A stretch of DNA of 64,000 nt from Streptomyces sp. SID12488 (GCF_010548275.1 NZ_JAAGLT010000002.1:310001-374000), one strand, 5' to 3'; positions 16,234 through 25,435 are shown, counted from the first letter of the stretch. Notes: generated by a model not told the origin, from the sequence alone. Translations and numbers: made by a program.

Positions 16234-17300
16234 AGACAAGCGTCCCCTTCCGGTCCGGCCAGGAGGGCTACGCCAGCTACCGCATCCCGGCCGTCGTCGT
16301 CACCCACGCCGGCACCGTGCTCGCCTTCTGCGAGGGCCGGGTCGGCTCCGCCTCGGACCACGGGAACATCGACATCGTCCTGAAGCGGTCCACGGACGGC
16401 GGTAACACCTGGGGCCCGCTCACCGTCGCCGCCACCAACGGCGACAAGCTCGCGGGCAACCCCGCCCCCGTCGTCCTCGACACCGGCCGCATCCTCCTCG
16501 TGTACGTCCGCGCCTCGGGCACGGCGACCGAGAAGGACATCCTGCTCGGCAAGGTCTCGGCCGCCGAAGGGCGCCGCGTCTGGCTGCGCCACAGCGACGA
16601 CGACGGTGTCACCTGGTCCACCTCCGTGGAGATCACGGCCCAGGTGAAGGACCCGAAGTGGCGCTGGTACGCCACCACCCCCGGCCACGCCATCCAGCTG
16701 AGCACCGGCCGGGTCGTGGTCGCCGCCAACCACACGATCCCGCCCACCGGCGCGGACCTGGGCAACGAGGGCCGCTACAACAGCGGCCACTGCCTGCTCA
16801 GCGACGACCGCGGCGCGACCTGGCGCATCGGGTACCGCGACGAGAACACCAACGGCTACATCAACGTCAACGAGACCACCGCCGCCGAACTCCCCGACGG
16901 CCGCGTCTACTTCAACACCCGCAACGACTCGCCGTCCCCCGGCAACCGCGCCGACGCCCACTCCACGGACGGCGGCCAGACCCTAGTCAAACCCTTCCGT
17001 CCGCAGGCCGGCCTGTCCGCCCCCATCTGCGAGGGCAGTGTGCTGCAGATCCGCGACCCCGACCTGCTCCTCTTCTCCGGACCCGCCGATCCCGTCGACC
17101 GCGCCCTGATGACCATCCGCGTCTCCACCGACGGCGGCACCACCTGGCGCCCGGCGGACACGGTCAGCGGCCTGCCCGCCGCCTACTCCGACCTCGTCCG
17201 CGTCGACGCCGAGACCGTCGGACTCCTCTTCGAGACCGGCGACTTCGGCGCCTACGAAAGGATCTCCTTCTGCCGCGTCCCCGTGACCCGGCTCACCTGA
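16224..17300 (+). CDS. Exo-alpha-sialidase (GH33-like neuraminidase), no signal peptide
   Basis: 358 residues. It has the six-bladed propeller hallmarks: YRIP at 19-22 with the Arg of the substrate triad, EGRVGSASDHG with the catalytic-type Asp, and five Asp-boxes (STDGGNTW at 56, SDDDGVTW near 134, SDDRGATW near 199, STDGGQTL near 251, STDGGTTW near 301). The enzyme should release terminal sialic acid from glycans. There is no N-terminal signal or anchor, which is unusual for an enzyme acting on polymers; it may be cytoplasmic, acting on imported oligosaccharides, or leave by another route. It is probably monocistronic, with a duplicated start region upstream. Confidence 0.88.
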   Translation: MTEETSVPFRSGQEGYASYRIPAVVVTHAGTVLAFCEGRVGSASDHGNIDIVLKRSTDGGNTWGPLTVAATNGDKLAGNPAPVVLDTGRILLVYVRASGTATEKDILLGKVSAAEGRRVWLRHSDDDGVTWSTSVEITAQVKDPKWRWYATTPGHAIQLSTGRVVVAANHTIPPTGADLGNEGRYNSGHCLLSDDRGATWRIGYRDENTNGYINVNETTAAELPDGRVYFNTRNDSPSPGNRADAHSTDGGQTLVKPFRPQAGLSAPICEGSVLQIRDPDLLLFSGPADPVDRALMTIRVSTDGGTTWRPADTVSGLPAAYSDLVRVDAETVGLLFETGDFGAYERISFCRVPVTRLT

Positions 17301-17337
17301 CCTCATGGCTACGCGGCCACGGACGTAAAGTCGGCCC

Positions 17338-18063
17338 ATGACCTCTACCGACAGTGCACAGACCCCGGCCGAGAACCCCGGGAAGGCTCCCGCGAAGGAC
17401 CCCTGGGACCTTCCCGACGTCTCCGGGCTCGTCGTCGGCGTGCTCGGCGGGACCGGGCCGCAGGGCAAGGGCCTCGCCTACCGGCTCGCCAGGGCCGGAC
17501 AGAAGGTGATCATCGGGTCGCGCGCCGCCGACCGCGCCCAGGCCGCCGCCGATGAACTCGGCCACGGTGTCGAGGGCGCCGACAACGCCGAGACCGCGCG
17601 CCGCAGCGACATCGTGATCGTCGCCGTGCCCTGGGACGGACACGGCAAGACCCTCGAATCCCTGCGCGAGGAACTGACCGGCAAGCTCGTCGTCGACTGC
17701 GTCAACCCGCTCGGCTTCGACAAGAAGGGCGCGTACGCGCTCAAGCCGGAGGAGGGCAGCGCCGCCGAACAGGCCGCCGCCCTGCTGCCGGACTCCCGGG
17801 TCACGGCCGCCTTCCACCACCTGTCGGCCGTACTGCTCCAGGACCCGGCGATCGAGGAGATCGACACGGACGTGATGGTCCTCGGCGAGGAGCGGGCGGA
17901 CGTGGAGATCGTGCAGGCCCTCGCCGGCCGCATCCCCGGCATGCGCGGAGTCTTCTCCGGCCGGCTCCGCAACGCTCACCAGGTCGAGTCGCTCGTCGCC
18001 AACCTGATCTCCGTCAACCGCCGCTACAAGGCCCACGCGGGCCTGCGCGTCACCGACATCTGA
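17338..18063 (+). CDS. npdG: F420-dependent NADP reductase (NpdG/Fno-like)
   Basis: 241 residues. A polar tail of about 28 residues precedes a Rossmann fold with GVLGGTGPQGKGLA (about 34-47) for NADP(H), followed by IIGSRAADRAQAAADEL. Later segments (VIVAVPWDGH, VVDCVNPLGFDKKG, AFHHLSAVLLQDP, RNAHQVESLVANLISVNRRY) match the archaeal and actinobacterial F420H2:NADP oxidoreductases. It moves hydride between NADPH and deazaflavin F420, supplying reduced F420 for other reductases. A strong hairpin follows at 18070-18104. Confidence 0.88.
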   Translation: MTSTDSAQTPAENPGKAPAKDPWDLPDVSGLVVGVLGGTGPQGKGLAYRLARAGQKVIIGSRAADRAQAAADELGHGVEGADNAETARRSDIVIVAVPWDGHGKTLESLREELTGKLVVDCVNPLGFDKKGAYALKPEEGSAAEQAAALLPDSRVTAAFHHLSAVLLQDPAIEEIDTDVMVLGEERADVEIVQALAGRIPGMRGVFSGRLRNAHQVESLVANLISVNRRYKAHAGLRVTDI

Positions 18064-18069
18064 GCGGAT

Positions 18070-18104
18070 GGGGGACACTGGACGTCCGCAGTCCGGTGTC
18101 CCCC
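18070..18104 (+). terminator. Hairpin terminator after npdG
   Basis: GGGGGACACTGGA (18070-18082) pairs with TCCGGTGTCCCCC (18092-18104), one G-U pair, 9-base loop, 6 bases past the stop. Confidence 0.65.
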
Positions 18105-18135
18105 GACCGGTGCCCCTGACAGGAGAGCAGCCCAC

Positions 18136-18318
18136 ATGCCCCGCCTTGCCCTCTACGCCCTGATCGTCTGCGTGCTGGCGGTTGCCGCGGCCGTCGTGTC
18201 CTTCGTCCAGGGCAACCTGCTGGGGATCGTGTGGGTACTGCTGGCCGGGCTGTCGTCCAACATGTGCTGGTACTACGCCCGGCGGGCCCGGTCCACCGGC
18301 CCCCACTCGGTCAGCTGA
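18136..18318 (+). CDS. Small membrane protein (60 aa)
   Basis: 60 residues from ATG 18136 with AGGAGAG 8 bases upstream. Two hydrophobic helices (LALYALIVCVLAVAAAVV; NLLGIVWVLLAGLSSNMCW) are joined by a short loop and followed by a basic tail ARRARSTGPHSVS. Its function is unknown. Its last 8 bases overlap the 3' end of the convergent protease-like gene. Confidence 0.7.
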   Translation: MPRLALYALIVCVLAVAAAVVSFVQGNLLGIVWVLLAGLSSNMCWYYARRARSTGPHSVS

Positions 18319-19108
18319 CCGCGCAGAGCTCGTTCGTCCCCTGCCAGAAGCGGTACAGCCCCTGACCGCAGTACGTCTCGAACTCGGCGATCCCCAGACC
18401 GCGCAGCACCGTGTCGATCACATCGAAGAACGCGGCGTTGACGGACGGGATCCACAGCACCGCGAACACGAACAGCAGGCCGAACGGCGCGAACGGCTCC
18501 ACCTGGCGCTTGACGTTGTACGACAGCCAGGGCTCGATGACCCCGTAGCCGTCGAGACCGGGCACCGGCAGGGAGTTCAGGATGGCCGCCGTGACCTGGA
18601 GCAGGGCCAGGAAGGCGAGCGCGAACCGGAACTCCGTGGGTACGCCGTCCAGCGCGTCCAGCCAGAACGGCGCCGCGCACACCGCCGCGAACAGGACGTT
18701 CGTCAGCGGACCGGCGGCCGAGATCAGACTGTGCTTCCAGCGGCCGTGGATGCGGTTCCGCTCGATGAAGACGGCGCCGCCCGGCAGCCCGATCCCGCCC
18801 ATGATCACGAAGATCACCGGCAGGACGATGCTGAGCAGCGCGTGCGTGTACTTGAGCGGATTGAGGGTGAGATAGCCCTTGGCGCCCACGGTGATGTCGC
18901 CCCCGTGCAACGCGGTGCGCGCGTGCGCGTACTCGTGCAGACACAGGGACACGATCCACGCGGCAGTCACGAACAGGAACACGGCGACACCGGGCTGTTC
19001 GGCGAACCCGGTCCAGGTGGCCCAGCCCGTGACCGCGGTGACGGCCAGAATCCCGAGGAAGACGGGGCTGATCCGCCGTTCGCTGTTGCGGGTGGTGGCG
19101 GTGGTCAT
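18311..19108 (-). CDS. Site-2 protease-like membrane metalloprotease (M50 family)
   Basis: 265 residues from ATG 19108. It has six or more hydrophobic helices. The zinc motif HEYAHA (HExxH, about residue 59) lies in a membrane helix, and NSLPVPGLDGYG (about 188) is the second conserved N-x-x-P-x-x-x-L-D-G motif that supplies the Asp ligand. Such proteins cut other membrane proteins within the bilayer, often anti-sigma factors. No partner is encoded next to it. Its end overlaps that of the small membrane gene at 18136 by 8 bases. Confidence 0.87.
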   Translation of the reverse strand: MTTATTRNSERRISPVFLGILAVTAVTGWATWTGFAEQPGVAVFLFVTAAWIVSLCLHEYAHARTALHGGDITVGAKGYLTLNPLKYTHALLSIVLPVIFVIMGGIGLPGGAVFIERNRIHGRWKHSLISAAGPLTNVLFAAVCAAPFWLDALDGVPTEFRFALAFLALLQVTAAILNSLPVPGLDGYGVIEPWLSYNVKRQVEPFAPFGLLFVFAVLWIPSVNAAFFDVIDTVLRGLGIAEFETYCGQGLYRFWQGTNELCAVS

Positions 19109-19321
19109 GGGGCGGGACTCCTGAGGGGACTCGGCGGGAAACGCCGTACGCGGCTGGTGCGGGCGGGTCGACGGTACTCGTGCTCTGTGAAGAACGCCCC
19201 ACCCAGGGTCGGAGGTTCCAGGAGGTTCCCGGAGATCCTGGACTTCTCCCCTTTCACGTCCCTGTTCACGCGTGCGTAAACCCACGCGCGCCACGGAACC
19301 GTCCCCGGAGAGAATGGCCCT

Positions 19322-22300
19322 GTGCGCTATCGCATCCTCGGCACCACCCAGGCACTCCGTCCCGACGGCACCTTCGTCCCGGTCGGCGGCGCGCGGCTGC
19401 GCGCTCTGCTGACCGTGTTCGCCCTGCGGCCCGGCCGGACCGTGCCCCCGGGCGTCCTGGTGGAGGAGGTGTGGAACGGGGACGCGCCCGCCGACGCGTC
19501 GGCCGCGCTCCAGGCGCTGGTCGGCCGCCTGCGCCGTGCGCTCGGCCCGGACACCATCGCCTCGGCCGAGGGCGGCTACCGGCTGTGCGCCGCGCCGGAC
19601 GACGTCGACCTGCACCGTTTCGGGCGGCTCGCCGACGAGGGCACGCGTGCGCTGGCCGACGGCGACCCCGCCAAGGCGGCGGTCGTCCTCGACGACGCCC
19701 TGGCCCTGTGGCACGGCCCGGCCCTCGCCGACCTCCCCGACCGCACCGCAGAGGCGGCCCGCTGGGAGACGCGCCGCCTGGACACGCGCCGCGCCCGCCT
19801 CACCGCCGCGCTGGCCCTGGGTCGCGCGGAACAGTCACTGCCCGAACTCACCGCCCTGTGCGACAGTCATCCCCTGGACGAGCCTCTCCAGGCCCTCCGC
19901 CTGCGCGCCCTGCGCGACGCCGGCCGCCCGGCCCAGGCGCTGGCCGCCTACGAGGACGTACGCCGACTGCTCTCGGACCGCCTCGGCGCCGACCCGGGTC
20001 CCGAACTGCGGTCGCTGCACGCGGAGTTGCTGAGTCCGGAGGGCACACCCGAAGGCGCGCGGGGCGCGACCGCCCCTGCCTTCGGCGGCGCCGCCGCGAA
20101 CCCTGCGGGCGTGGCTCCCGCATGGGGCGGCCCCACCCTCCGTTCGCCCCGGCCTGCCGGTTCCGCCGACGCTTCCCACACCTCGCCCCAGGCTTCACCT
20201 CCGCCCTCGCCGCAACCCCCGCCTCCGGGCAACCTGCGGGCCCGCCTCACCTCCTTCGTCGGCCGGGAGGCGGACATCGAGGCCATCCGGGGGGACATCG
20301 CGACGGCCCGGCTCGTGACCTTGCTCGGGCCCGGCGGGGCCGGAAAGACACGGCTGTCGCAGGAGGCCGCCGAAGCCGTGCGGGACGGGACGGGAGACCG
20401 GGCTCGGGGCGGGGCGCGGGACCGGATGCGGGACGCCGCGCCGGACGGGGTGTGGCTGGCCGAACTCGCGCCCGTCGTCGACCCGGACGCCGTACCGGAA
20501 GCCGTACTCACCGCCGTCGGCGCCCGTGAGACCGTGCTGCGCGGAGCCGGCGCCGAGGAACTGCGCGCCGCCTCCGCCGAACGCCACGACGACCCCCTCG
20601 TACGCCTCACCGAGCACTGCGCGAACCGGCGGATGCTGATCCTCCTCGACAACTGCGAGCACGTCATCGATGCCGCCGCGCAGCTCGTCGCGGAACTGCT
20701 GGCGCGCTGCCCGGGAGTCACCGTGCTCGCCACCAGCCGTGAACCCCTGGGCGTACCAGGGGAGTTGGTACGCCCCGTCGAACCGCTGCCCGAGCCCGTA
20801 GCGCTACAGCTGCTCGCCGACCGCGGGGCAGCCGCCCGGCCCGGGTTCCGGGTCGAGGACGATCCGGAGGCCGCCGCCGAGATCTGCCGGCGGCTCGACG
20901 GACTGCCGCTCGCCATCGAACTGGCCGCCGCCCGGCTGCGCATGCTGTCACTGCGGCAGATCGCCGACCGGCTCGACAACCGTTTCCGGCTGCTCACCTC
21001 CGGCAGCCGTACCGTCCTGCCCCGCCAGCAGACCCTGCGGGCCGTCGTCGACTGGTCCTGGGACCTGCTCGACACGGACGAACGGGACGTCCTGCGGCGG
21101 CTGTCCGTCTTCGCGGGCGGCTGCGACCTCCCCGCCGCCGAGGCGGTGTGCGGGCCCGTCGCACTCGAGGCGCTCGGCTCGCTCGTCGACAAGTCCCTTG
21201 TCGTAGCCGCCCCTTCGGACGAGAACGGTGCGGGCGCGATGCGCTACCGGCTCCTGGAGACCGTCGCCGAGTACGCCGGTGAACGCCTCGACGAGGCAGG
21301 TGTCCGCCCCGAAGCCGAACGCGCGCACCTCACGTACTTCCGCGAACTCGCCCGCACCACCGACCCGTTGCTGCGCGGCCCCGGCCAGCTCGCCGCCCTC
21401 GACGTGTTCCAGCGGGAGAGCGAGAACATCCGTGCCGCCCTCCGCCACGCCGTCACCGCGCGCGACGAACAGGAGGCGATCTGCCTCGTCCTGTCGATCT
21501 CCTGGTACTGGCAGATGCGCGATCTGCGCCTCGCCGGCCGCAACTGGTCCCGCGAGGTCATGAACCTCGGCCCCGACCCCTTCGCCCTTCCGATCCGTCC
21601 GGCCCAGCCCGTGTGGGAGCGCTGCACGAACACCCCGCCCCCCTGGCGCGGCGAGCACCTCGAAGAGGCCCGGCGCGGCGTCCACCTCATCCATCTCGCC
21701 TCCATGGACATGGAGTTGGACGTCTGGCAGACACCGGAGTCCCGACAGAAACTGCGCGCCATCACCCAGGTCTACGAACCCGGCGCCCCGCAGACCTGCC
21801 GCTTCCCCGGCCTCCTCTGGTTCTACGCCGTCATGCTCACCCGCGACATGGAGCGGCTCAGCGTCATCGTCGGTGAGTCCGTGCGCACCTGCCGCGACGC
21901 GGCACCCGGCTACGAGTGGGAACTCGCCGCCTGTCTGCAGTTGCGCGCCAACGTCCTCGCCAACCGCAGCGACTGGGCCGGTGACGCGACCCGCGACGCC
22001 GACGAGTCGCTGGAGATCTTCCTGCGCCTCGGCGACTCCTGGGGCGCCGCCGAGGCGCTCTCCGCACGCGGCGAGGCTCATGAACGCAAGGCCGAGTACG
22101 CCGCCGCCGCCACCGACTTCCAGGACGCGATAGAACTGGCCGAACAACTCGGCGCCCGCTCCCAGAAGACCGTGCTCGCCGCCCGCCTCGGCAACGTGTT
22201 CCTGGAGGCGGGCCGGAACGAAGAGGGCGAACAACTGCTGCGCGAGGTGATCGAGCAGGCGGACGGGATGGTCAACGAGGCCATGCCCGCCGCCCGGCTC

Positions 22301-22786
22301 TTTCTCGCGGCCTGGCTCGGCATCACCGACCGGGTCCCCGAGGCACGCGAGCAACTCCGGCTGCTGCGCGCGGACTTCGGAGCCGCCTCGTTCGTCGTCT
22401 TCGACGCGTTCATCCTCGGCACGGAGTCCTGGCTGGATGTCGTGGAAGGGCACTACGAGGAGGCCCTCGGCAAGGTGCGACAGGCGGTGACCCGCGCAGA
22501 CGACGAGCTGTCCGTCGCCATCGCCCCGCACATGCGCTCCACGTTGCTGACCACCGGCGCCGCCACCCTCGTCGGCCTCGACCCCGGCCGGGCCCACGAC
22601 GCCGCCCGCTGCCTGGGCGCCGCCGACGCCCTGCTGCCGCCCGGCCATGTCTCCGGACACATGGAGCGCGAGGTCCGCGCCCGCTCCGTCCGCGCGGTCC
22701 GTGACGTCCTCGGCGACGAGGCGTACGAGGCCGCGTACGCGGAGGGCGGCCGACTCTCCGTGGGGGAGGCGACCGCCCTCATCTGA
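19322..22786 (+). CDS. AfsR/SARP-type transcriptional regulator with NB-ARC ATPase and TPRs
   Basis: 1154 residues from GTG 19322. Domains in order: OmpR-like winged helix (about 1-92, LRALLTVFALRPGRTVPPGV); BTAD helical domain (about 97-243); Pro/Ala-rich linker (about 245-310); NB-ARC/AAA ATPase with P-loop GPGGAGKT at about 337 and Walker B RMLILLDNCEHV near 436; then a winged-helix and tetratricopeptide region to the C-terminus. This is the AfsR layout: nucleotide-dependent activators of secondary metabolism or other responses. No biosynthetic cluster is adjacent. It is convergent with the DrrAB-type exporter; regulation of that exporter is possible but not shown. Confidence 0.9.
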   Translation: MRYRILGTTQALRPDGTFVPVGGARLRALLTVFALRPGRTVPPGVLVEEVWNGDAPADASAALQALVGRLRRALGPDTIASAEGGYRLCAAPDDVDLHRFGRLADEGTRALADGDPAKAAVVLDDALALWHGPALADLPDRTAEAARWETRRLDTRRARLTAALALGRAEQSLPELTALCDSHPLDEPLQALRLRALRDAGRPAQALAAYEDVRRLLSDRLGADPGPELRSLHAELLSPEGTPEGARGATAPAFGGAAANPAGVAPAWGGPTLRSPRPAGSADASHTSPQASPPPSPQPPPPGNLRARLTSFVGREADIEAIRGDIATARLVTLLGPGGAGKTRLSQEAAEAVRDGTGDRARGGARDRMRDAAPDGVWLAELAPVVDPDAVPEAVLTAVGARETVLRGAGAEELRAASAERHDDPLVRLTEHCANRRMLILLDNCEHVIDAAAQLVAELLARCPGVTVLATSREPLGVPGELVRPVEPLPEPVALQLLADRGAAARPGFRVEDDPEAAAEICRRLDGLPLAIELAAARLRMLSLRQIADRLDNRFRLLTSGSRTVLPRQQTLRAVVDWSWDLLDTDERDVLRRLSVFAGGCDLPAAEAVCGPVALEALGSLVDKSLVVAAPSDENGAGAMRYRLLETVAEYAGERLDEAGVRPEAERAHLTYFRELARTTDPLLRGPGQLAALDVFQRESENIRAALRHAVTARDEQEAICLVLSISWYWQMRDLRLAGRNWSREVMNLGPDPFALPIRPAQPVWERCTNTPPPWRGEHLEEARRGVHLIHLASMDMELDVWQTPESRQKLRAITQVYEPGAPQTCRFPGLLWFYAVMLTRDMERLSVIVGESVRTCRDAAPGYEWELAACLQLRANVLANRSDWAGDATRDADESLEIFLRLGDSWGAAEALSARGEAHERKAEYAAAATDFQDAIELAEQLGARSQKTVLAARLGNVFLEAGRNEEGEQLLREVIEQADGMVNEAMPAARLFLAAWLGITDRVPEAREQLRLLRADFGAASFVVFDAFILGTESWLDVVEGHYEEALGKVRQAVTRADDELSVAIAPHMRSTLLTTGAATLVGLDPGRAHDAARCLGAADALLPPGHVSGHMEREVRARSVRAVRDVLGDEAYEAAYAEGGRLSVGEATALI

Positions 22787-22831
22787 CATCCGACGCGTAC
22801 GGGCACGGACGTACCGCGGTTGGCAGCTCCT

Positions 22832-23698
22832 TCAGCTCTTCGTGCGGAACTTGTGGATGGCGACCGGCGCCATCACCGCCGTGATGGCCACCGACCAGCC
22901 GATGGTCACCCACAGGTCGTGTGCGACCGGGCCGCCCACCATCAGTCCGCGCGACGCGTCCGCGAGCGTGGACAGCGGGTTGTAGTCGGTGAACGCCTGC
23001 AGCCAGCCCGGCATCGACTGCGTCGGGGCGAAGATCGACGAACCGAACTGGAGCGGGAACAGCACCAGGAAGCCCATCGCCTGCACGGACTGCGCGCTCT
23101 TCATCATCACGCCCAGGGTGAGGAACACCCACATGATCGACGAGGCGAAGAGCGTGGCCAGACCCACGGCCGCGAACAGTCCGGGCCAGTGGTTGATGTC
23201 GAAACCGACCAGGACGGCGACGATCATCAGCACGGTGGTCGCGAACAGCATCCGGATCAGCTCGACCGAGATCTTCGCGAACAGGACCGAGCCGCGCCCG
23301 ATCGGTAGGGACCGGAAGCGGTCCATGACACCGGAGTTGAAGTCCTGGCAGAACCCGGTGCCGACGCCCTGGGACAGCGTCATGCTCATCATCGCGATCA
23401 TGCCCGGGATCACGTACTGCACGTACCCGTCCTGCCCGCCGCCCAGGGCCTGCCCGATCGAGCCGCCGAAGACGAACACGAACAGCAGGGTGAAGATGAT
23501 CGGCATCAGCAGCGCGTCGGCCATCGACTCGGGGTCCTGCCGGATCCACAGCAGGTTGCGGCGGACGAGGGCGCCGGTGTGGCGCAGATGGCCGCGCAGC
23601 GGAATCCGGCCGTCGCCCTGAACGCCGTCCCCGCCGGCCTTGTCGTTGTCGCGGATGTCGTTGTGGATGTCGTTGACGGTTGTGGTCGCGGCGCTCAT
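22832..23698 (-). CDS. ABC-2 type permease (DrrB-like)
   Basis: 288 residues from ATG 23698. About six membrane helices in the ABC-2 arrangement are present, with a polar N-terminus then TGALVRRNLLWIRQDPESMA and ALLMPIIFTLLFVFVFGGSIG. The late PLSTLADASRGLMVGGP segment is typical of daunorubicin-resistance permeases. It forms the membrane part of an exporter with the ATPase encoded by the overlapping upstream gene (4-base ATGA overlap). The substrate is unknown, probably a hydrophobic drug or lipid. Confidence 0.9.
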   Translation of the reverse strand: MSAATTTVNDIHNDIRDNDKAGGDGVQGDGRIPLRGHLRHTGALVRRNLLWIRQDPESMADALLMPIIFTLLFVFVFGGSIGQALGGGQDGYVQYVIPGMIAMMSMTLSQGVGTGFCQDFNSGVMDRFRSLPIGRGSVLFAKISVELIRMLFATTVLMIVAVLVGFDINHWPGLFAAVGLATLFASSIMWVFLTLGVMMKSAQSVQAMGFLVLFPLQFGSSIFAPTQSMPGWLQAFTDYNPLSTLADASRGLMVGGPVAHDLWVTIGWSVAITAVMAPVAIHKFRTKS

Positions 23699-24729
23699 AC
23701 GGCGACCTCCTCTCGGATGTCGGCGGGGGTGCTGTCGTCGTCCTGCGGGGCACCGGCACGATGGCCGGTGAGGGACAGGAACACCTCGTCCAGGCTGGGC
23801 AGTTCGGTGGAGATCGAGGCGATGGTGATGCCGCGGGCGACGACCGCCCCGGTCACGGCGGTGAGCTGCTCGTCGCTCAGGATCGGCACCAGGACACTGC
23901 CGGTCTCCGTGTCCACGGCCGTGGTGGCGAGCCCGGTGATGCCGAGGTCGTCGAGGTCGCGGGCGAGCGGGCGCAGTTGCAGGGGGTCGGCCGGCCGGAT
24001 CCGCAGGGTACGGCCGCCGACCTTCGCCTTCAGCGCGTCGATGGCACCGCCGGCGACGACCTTCCCCCGGTCGATGACGGCCAGCTCGGAGGCGAGGTGT
24101 TCGGCCTCCTCCATGTACTGGGTGGTGAGCAGCACGGTCACGCCGTCGCCGACCATCCGCTTGACCTCGGTCCAGACCTCCTTGCGGGTGCGGGGGTCGA
24201 GGCCTGTGGTGGGCTCGTCGAGGAAGAGGACCTGGGGCCGTCCGATCATCGAGGCGGCCAGGTCGAGCCGTCGCCGCATACCGCCGGAGTACGTGCTGGT
24301 CGGCCGCTTGGCCGCGTCGGTGAGCGAGAACCGCTCCAGCAGTTCGTCGGCCCGGGCGCGGGCGTCCTTGCGGGGCAGGTCGAGGAGCCGCCCGATCATG
24401 TACAGGTTCTCCCAGCCCGGGAGCTTCTCGTCCACGGAGGCGTACTGCCCGGTGAGTCCGATCACCCGCCGCAGCTGCCGGGGCTGGCGCAGGACGTCGT
24501 ACCCGGCGACGGTCGCGTGCCCGGAGTCGGGCTGCAGCAGCGTGGAGAGAATGCGTACGAGGGTGGTCTTACCGGCGCCGTTGGGTCCGAGCACACCGAG
24601 TACGGTGCCTTCCCGGACGTCCAGGTCGACGCCGTCCAGCGCCTTGGTCTCGCCGTAGTGCTTGACCAGCCCCCGCACGGAAACGGCATGTGTGGCCCCG
24701 TCGGCGGGGCGGTTGTCGATTCGCGTCAT
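23695..24729 (-). CDS. ABC transporter ATPase (DrrA-like, daunorubicin-resistance type)
   Basis: 344 residues. Walker A GPNGAGKTT at 48-56, the signature YSGGMRRRLDLA near 148, Walker B VLFLDEPTTGLDP and the H-loop region TVLLTTQYMEEAEHLA are all present. The C-terminal 80-90 residues, LRIRPADPLQLRPLARDL and the EVFLSLTGHRAG motif, are the regulatory domain specific to DrrA-type ATPases. It drives export together with the permease whose gene overlaps its stop by 4 bases. Its start at 24729 faces the sigma factor gene; a 22-bp tandem repeat lies between them. Confidence 0.93.
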   Translation of the reverse strand: MTRIDNRPADGATHAVSVRGLVKHYGETKALDGVDLDVREGTVLGVLGPNGAGKTTLVRILSTLLQPDSGHATVAGYDVLRQPRQLRRVIGLTGQYASVDEKLPGWENLYMIGRLLDLPRKDARARADELLERFSLTDAAKRPTSTYSGGMRRRLDLAASMIGRPQVLFLDEPTTGLDPRTRKEVWTEVKRMVGDGVTVLLTTQYMEEAEHLASELAVIDRGKVVAGGAIDALKAKVGGRTLRIRPADPLQLRPLARDLDDLGITGLATTAVDTETGSVLVPILSDEQLTAVTGAVVARGITIASISTELPSLDEVFLSLTGHRAGAPQDDDSTPADIREEVAV

Positions 24730-24750
24730 GAACAGAACCTGTCACCCCCC

Positions 24751-24794
24751 ACCGACAAACCGCCTACAGACCACCGACAGACCGCCTACGGACC
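24751..24794. repeat. 22-bp tandem direct repeat in a divergent promoter region
   Basis: ACCGACAAACCGCCTACAGACC (24751-24772) is followed at once by ACCGACAGACCGCCTACGGACC (24773-24794), two mismatches. It sits 22 bases upstream of the DrrA-like start and about 80 bases before the sigma factor start. Two helical turns per unit suits a protein binding in tandem on one face. Confidence 0.65.
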
Positions 24795-24874
24795 GAACGA
24801 CAGCCTGGATCCACCCTGTGGCGGGGATCACGTCGAGGGGAAAACCTGCGGCCCGGCCCGGGCGTCTAGGAGAT

Positions 24875-25435
24875 GTGAGATCAGTCAGGGCAGTGCTGCA
24901 CGAGTTGGACGAGGAGCGCCTTGTCCGGCTGGTGGCCAAAGGCGACCGTGCGGCGTTCGAGGAGTTGTACCGGCGTACCTCGCCGTGGCTGGCGGTGCGG
25001 CTGCGCCGCCGGTGTGTGGACGACCAGATCGTCGCCGAGGTCATGCAGGAGACGTATCTGGCGGTGTGGCGCGCGGCGGGTGCGTTCGCCGGGGCCTCCG
25101 TCGGCGGATCGGCCACCGGTTGGCTGTGGACGATCGCGGCGCGCCGTCTGGTCGACGCGTTCCGGCGCAGGGCCCACTACGCGGAGCCGCCACCGGCCGC
25201 CGCCGTGCCCGAAGCGGCGCCCGCCGCTGAGGAGTTGGCGCTCGCGGAGACCGTCGGCGGTGACGTCGGGGACGCGCTGCGGTGCCTCGCGCCGGAGTTG
25301 AGACAGGTACTGCAGGCCATGGTGCTCGACGGGCTGTCCGTCCGGGAGACCGCGGTCCTGCTCGGGCTGCCCGAGGGCACGGTCAAGACCCGTGCCCGCC
25401 GGGCCCGGATCGCGATGCGGAGGGCGTTGGCATGA
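24875..25435 (+). CDS. ECF-type RNA polymerase sigma factor
   Basis: 186 residues if GTG 24875 is used; GTG 24893 is equally possible and neither has well-placed Shine-Dalgarno spacing. Sigma region 2 (about 15-85) reads AFEELYRRTSPWLAVRLRRR, then VAEVMQETYLAVWRAAGAF and TGWLWTIAARRLVDAFRRRA. Region 4 (about 125-180) reads LRQVLQAMVLDGLSVRETA and LGLPEGTVKTRARRARIAM. An Ala/Pro linker joins them. The stop overlaps the ATG of a zinc-finger membrane protein gene, the usual anti-sigma arrangement. It heads a five-gene overlapping operon with an ABC system and is likely released by an envelope signal. Confidence 0.92.
   Translation: MRSVRAVLHELDEERLVRLVAKGDRAAFEELYRRTSPWLAVRLRRRCVDDQIVAEVMQETYLAVWRAAGAFAGASVGGSATGWLWTIAARRLVDAFRRRAHYAEPPPAAAVPEAAPAAEELALAETVGGDVGDALRCLAPELRQVLQAMVLDGLSVRETAVLLGLPEGTVKTRARRARIAMRRALA

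Noticed and set aside
20948..22789. 613-residue antisense ORF opposite the AfsR-like gene
   Set aside because: High GC makes long antisense frames common; the plus strand has clear SARP, P-loop and TPR domains and this frame has none.
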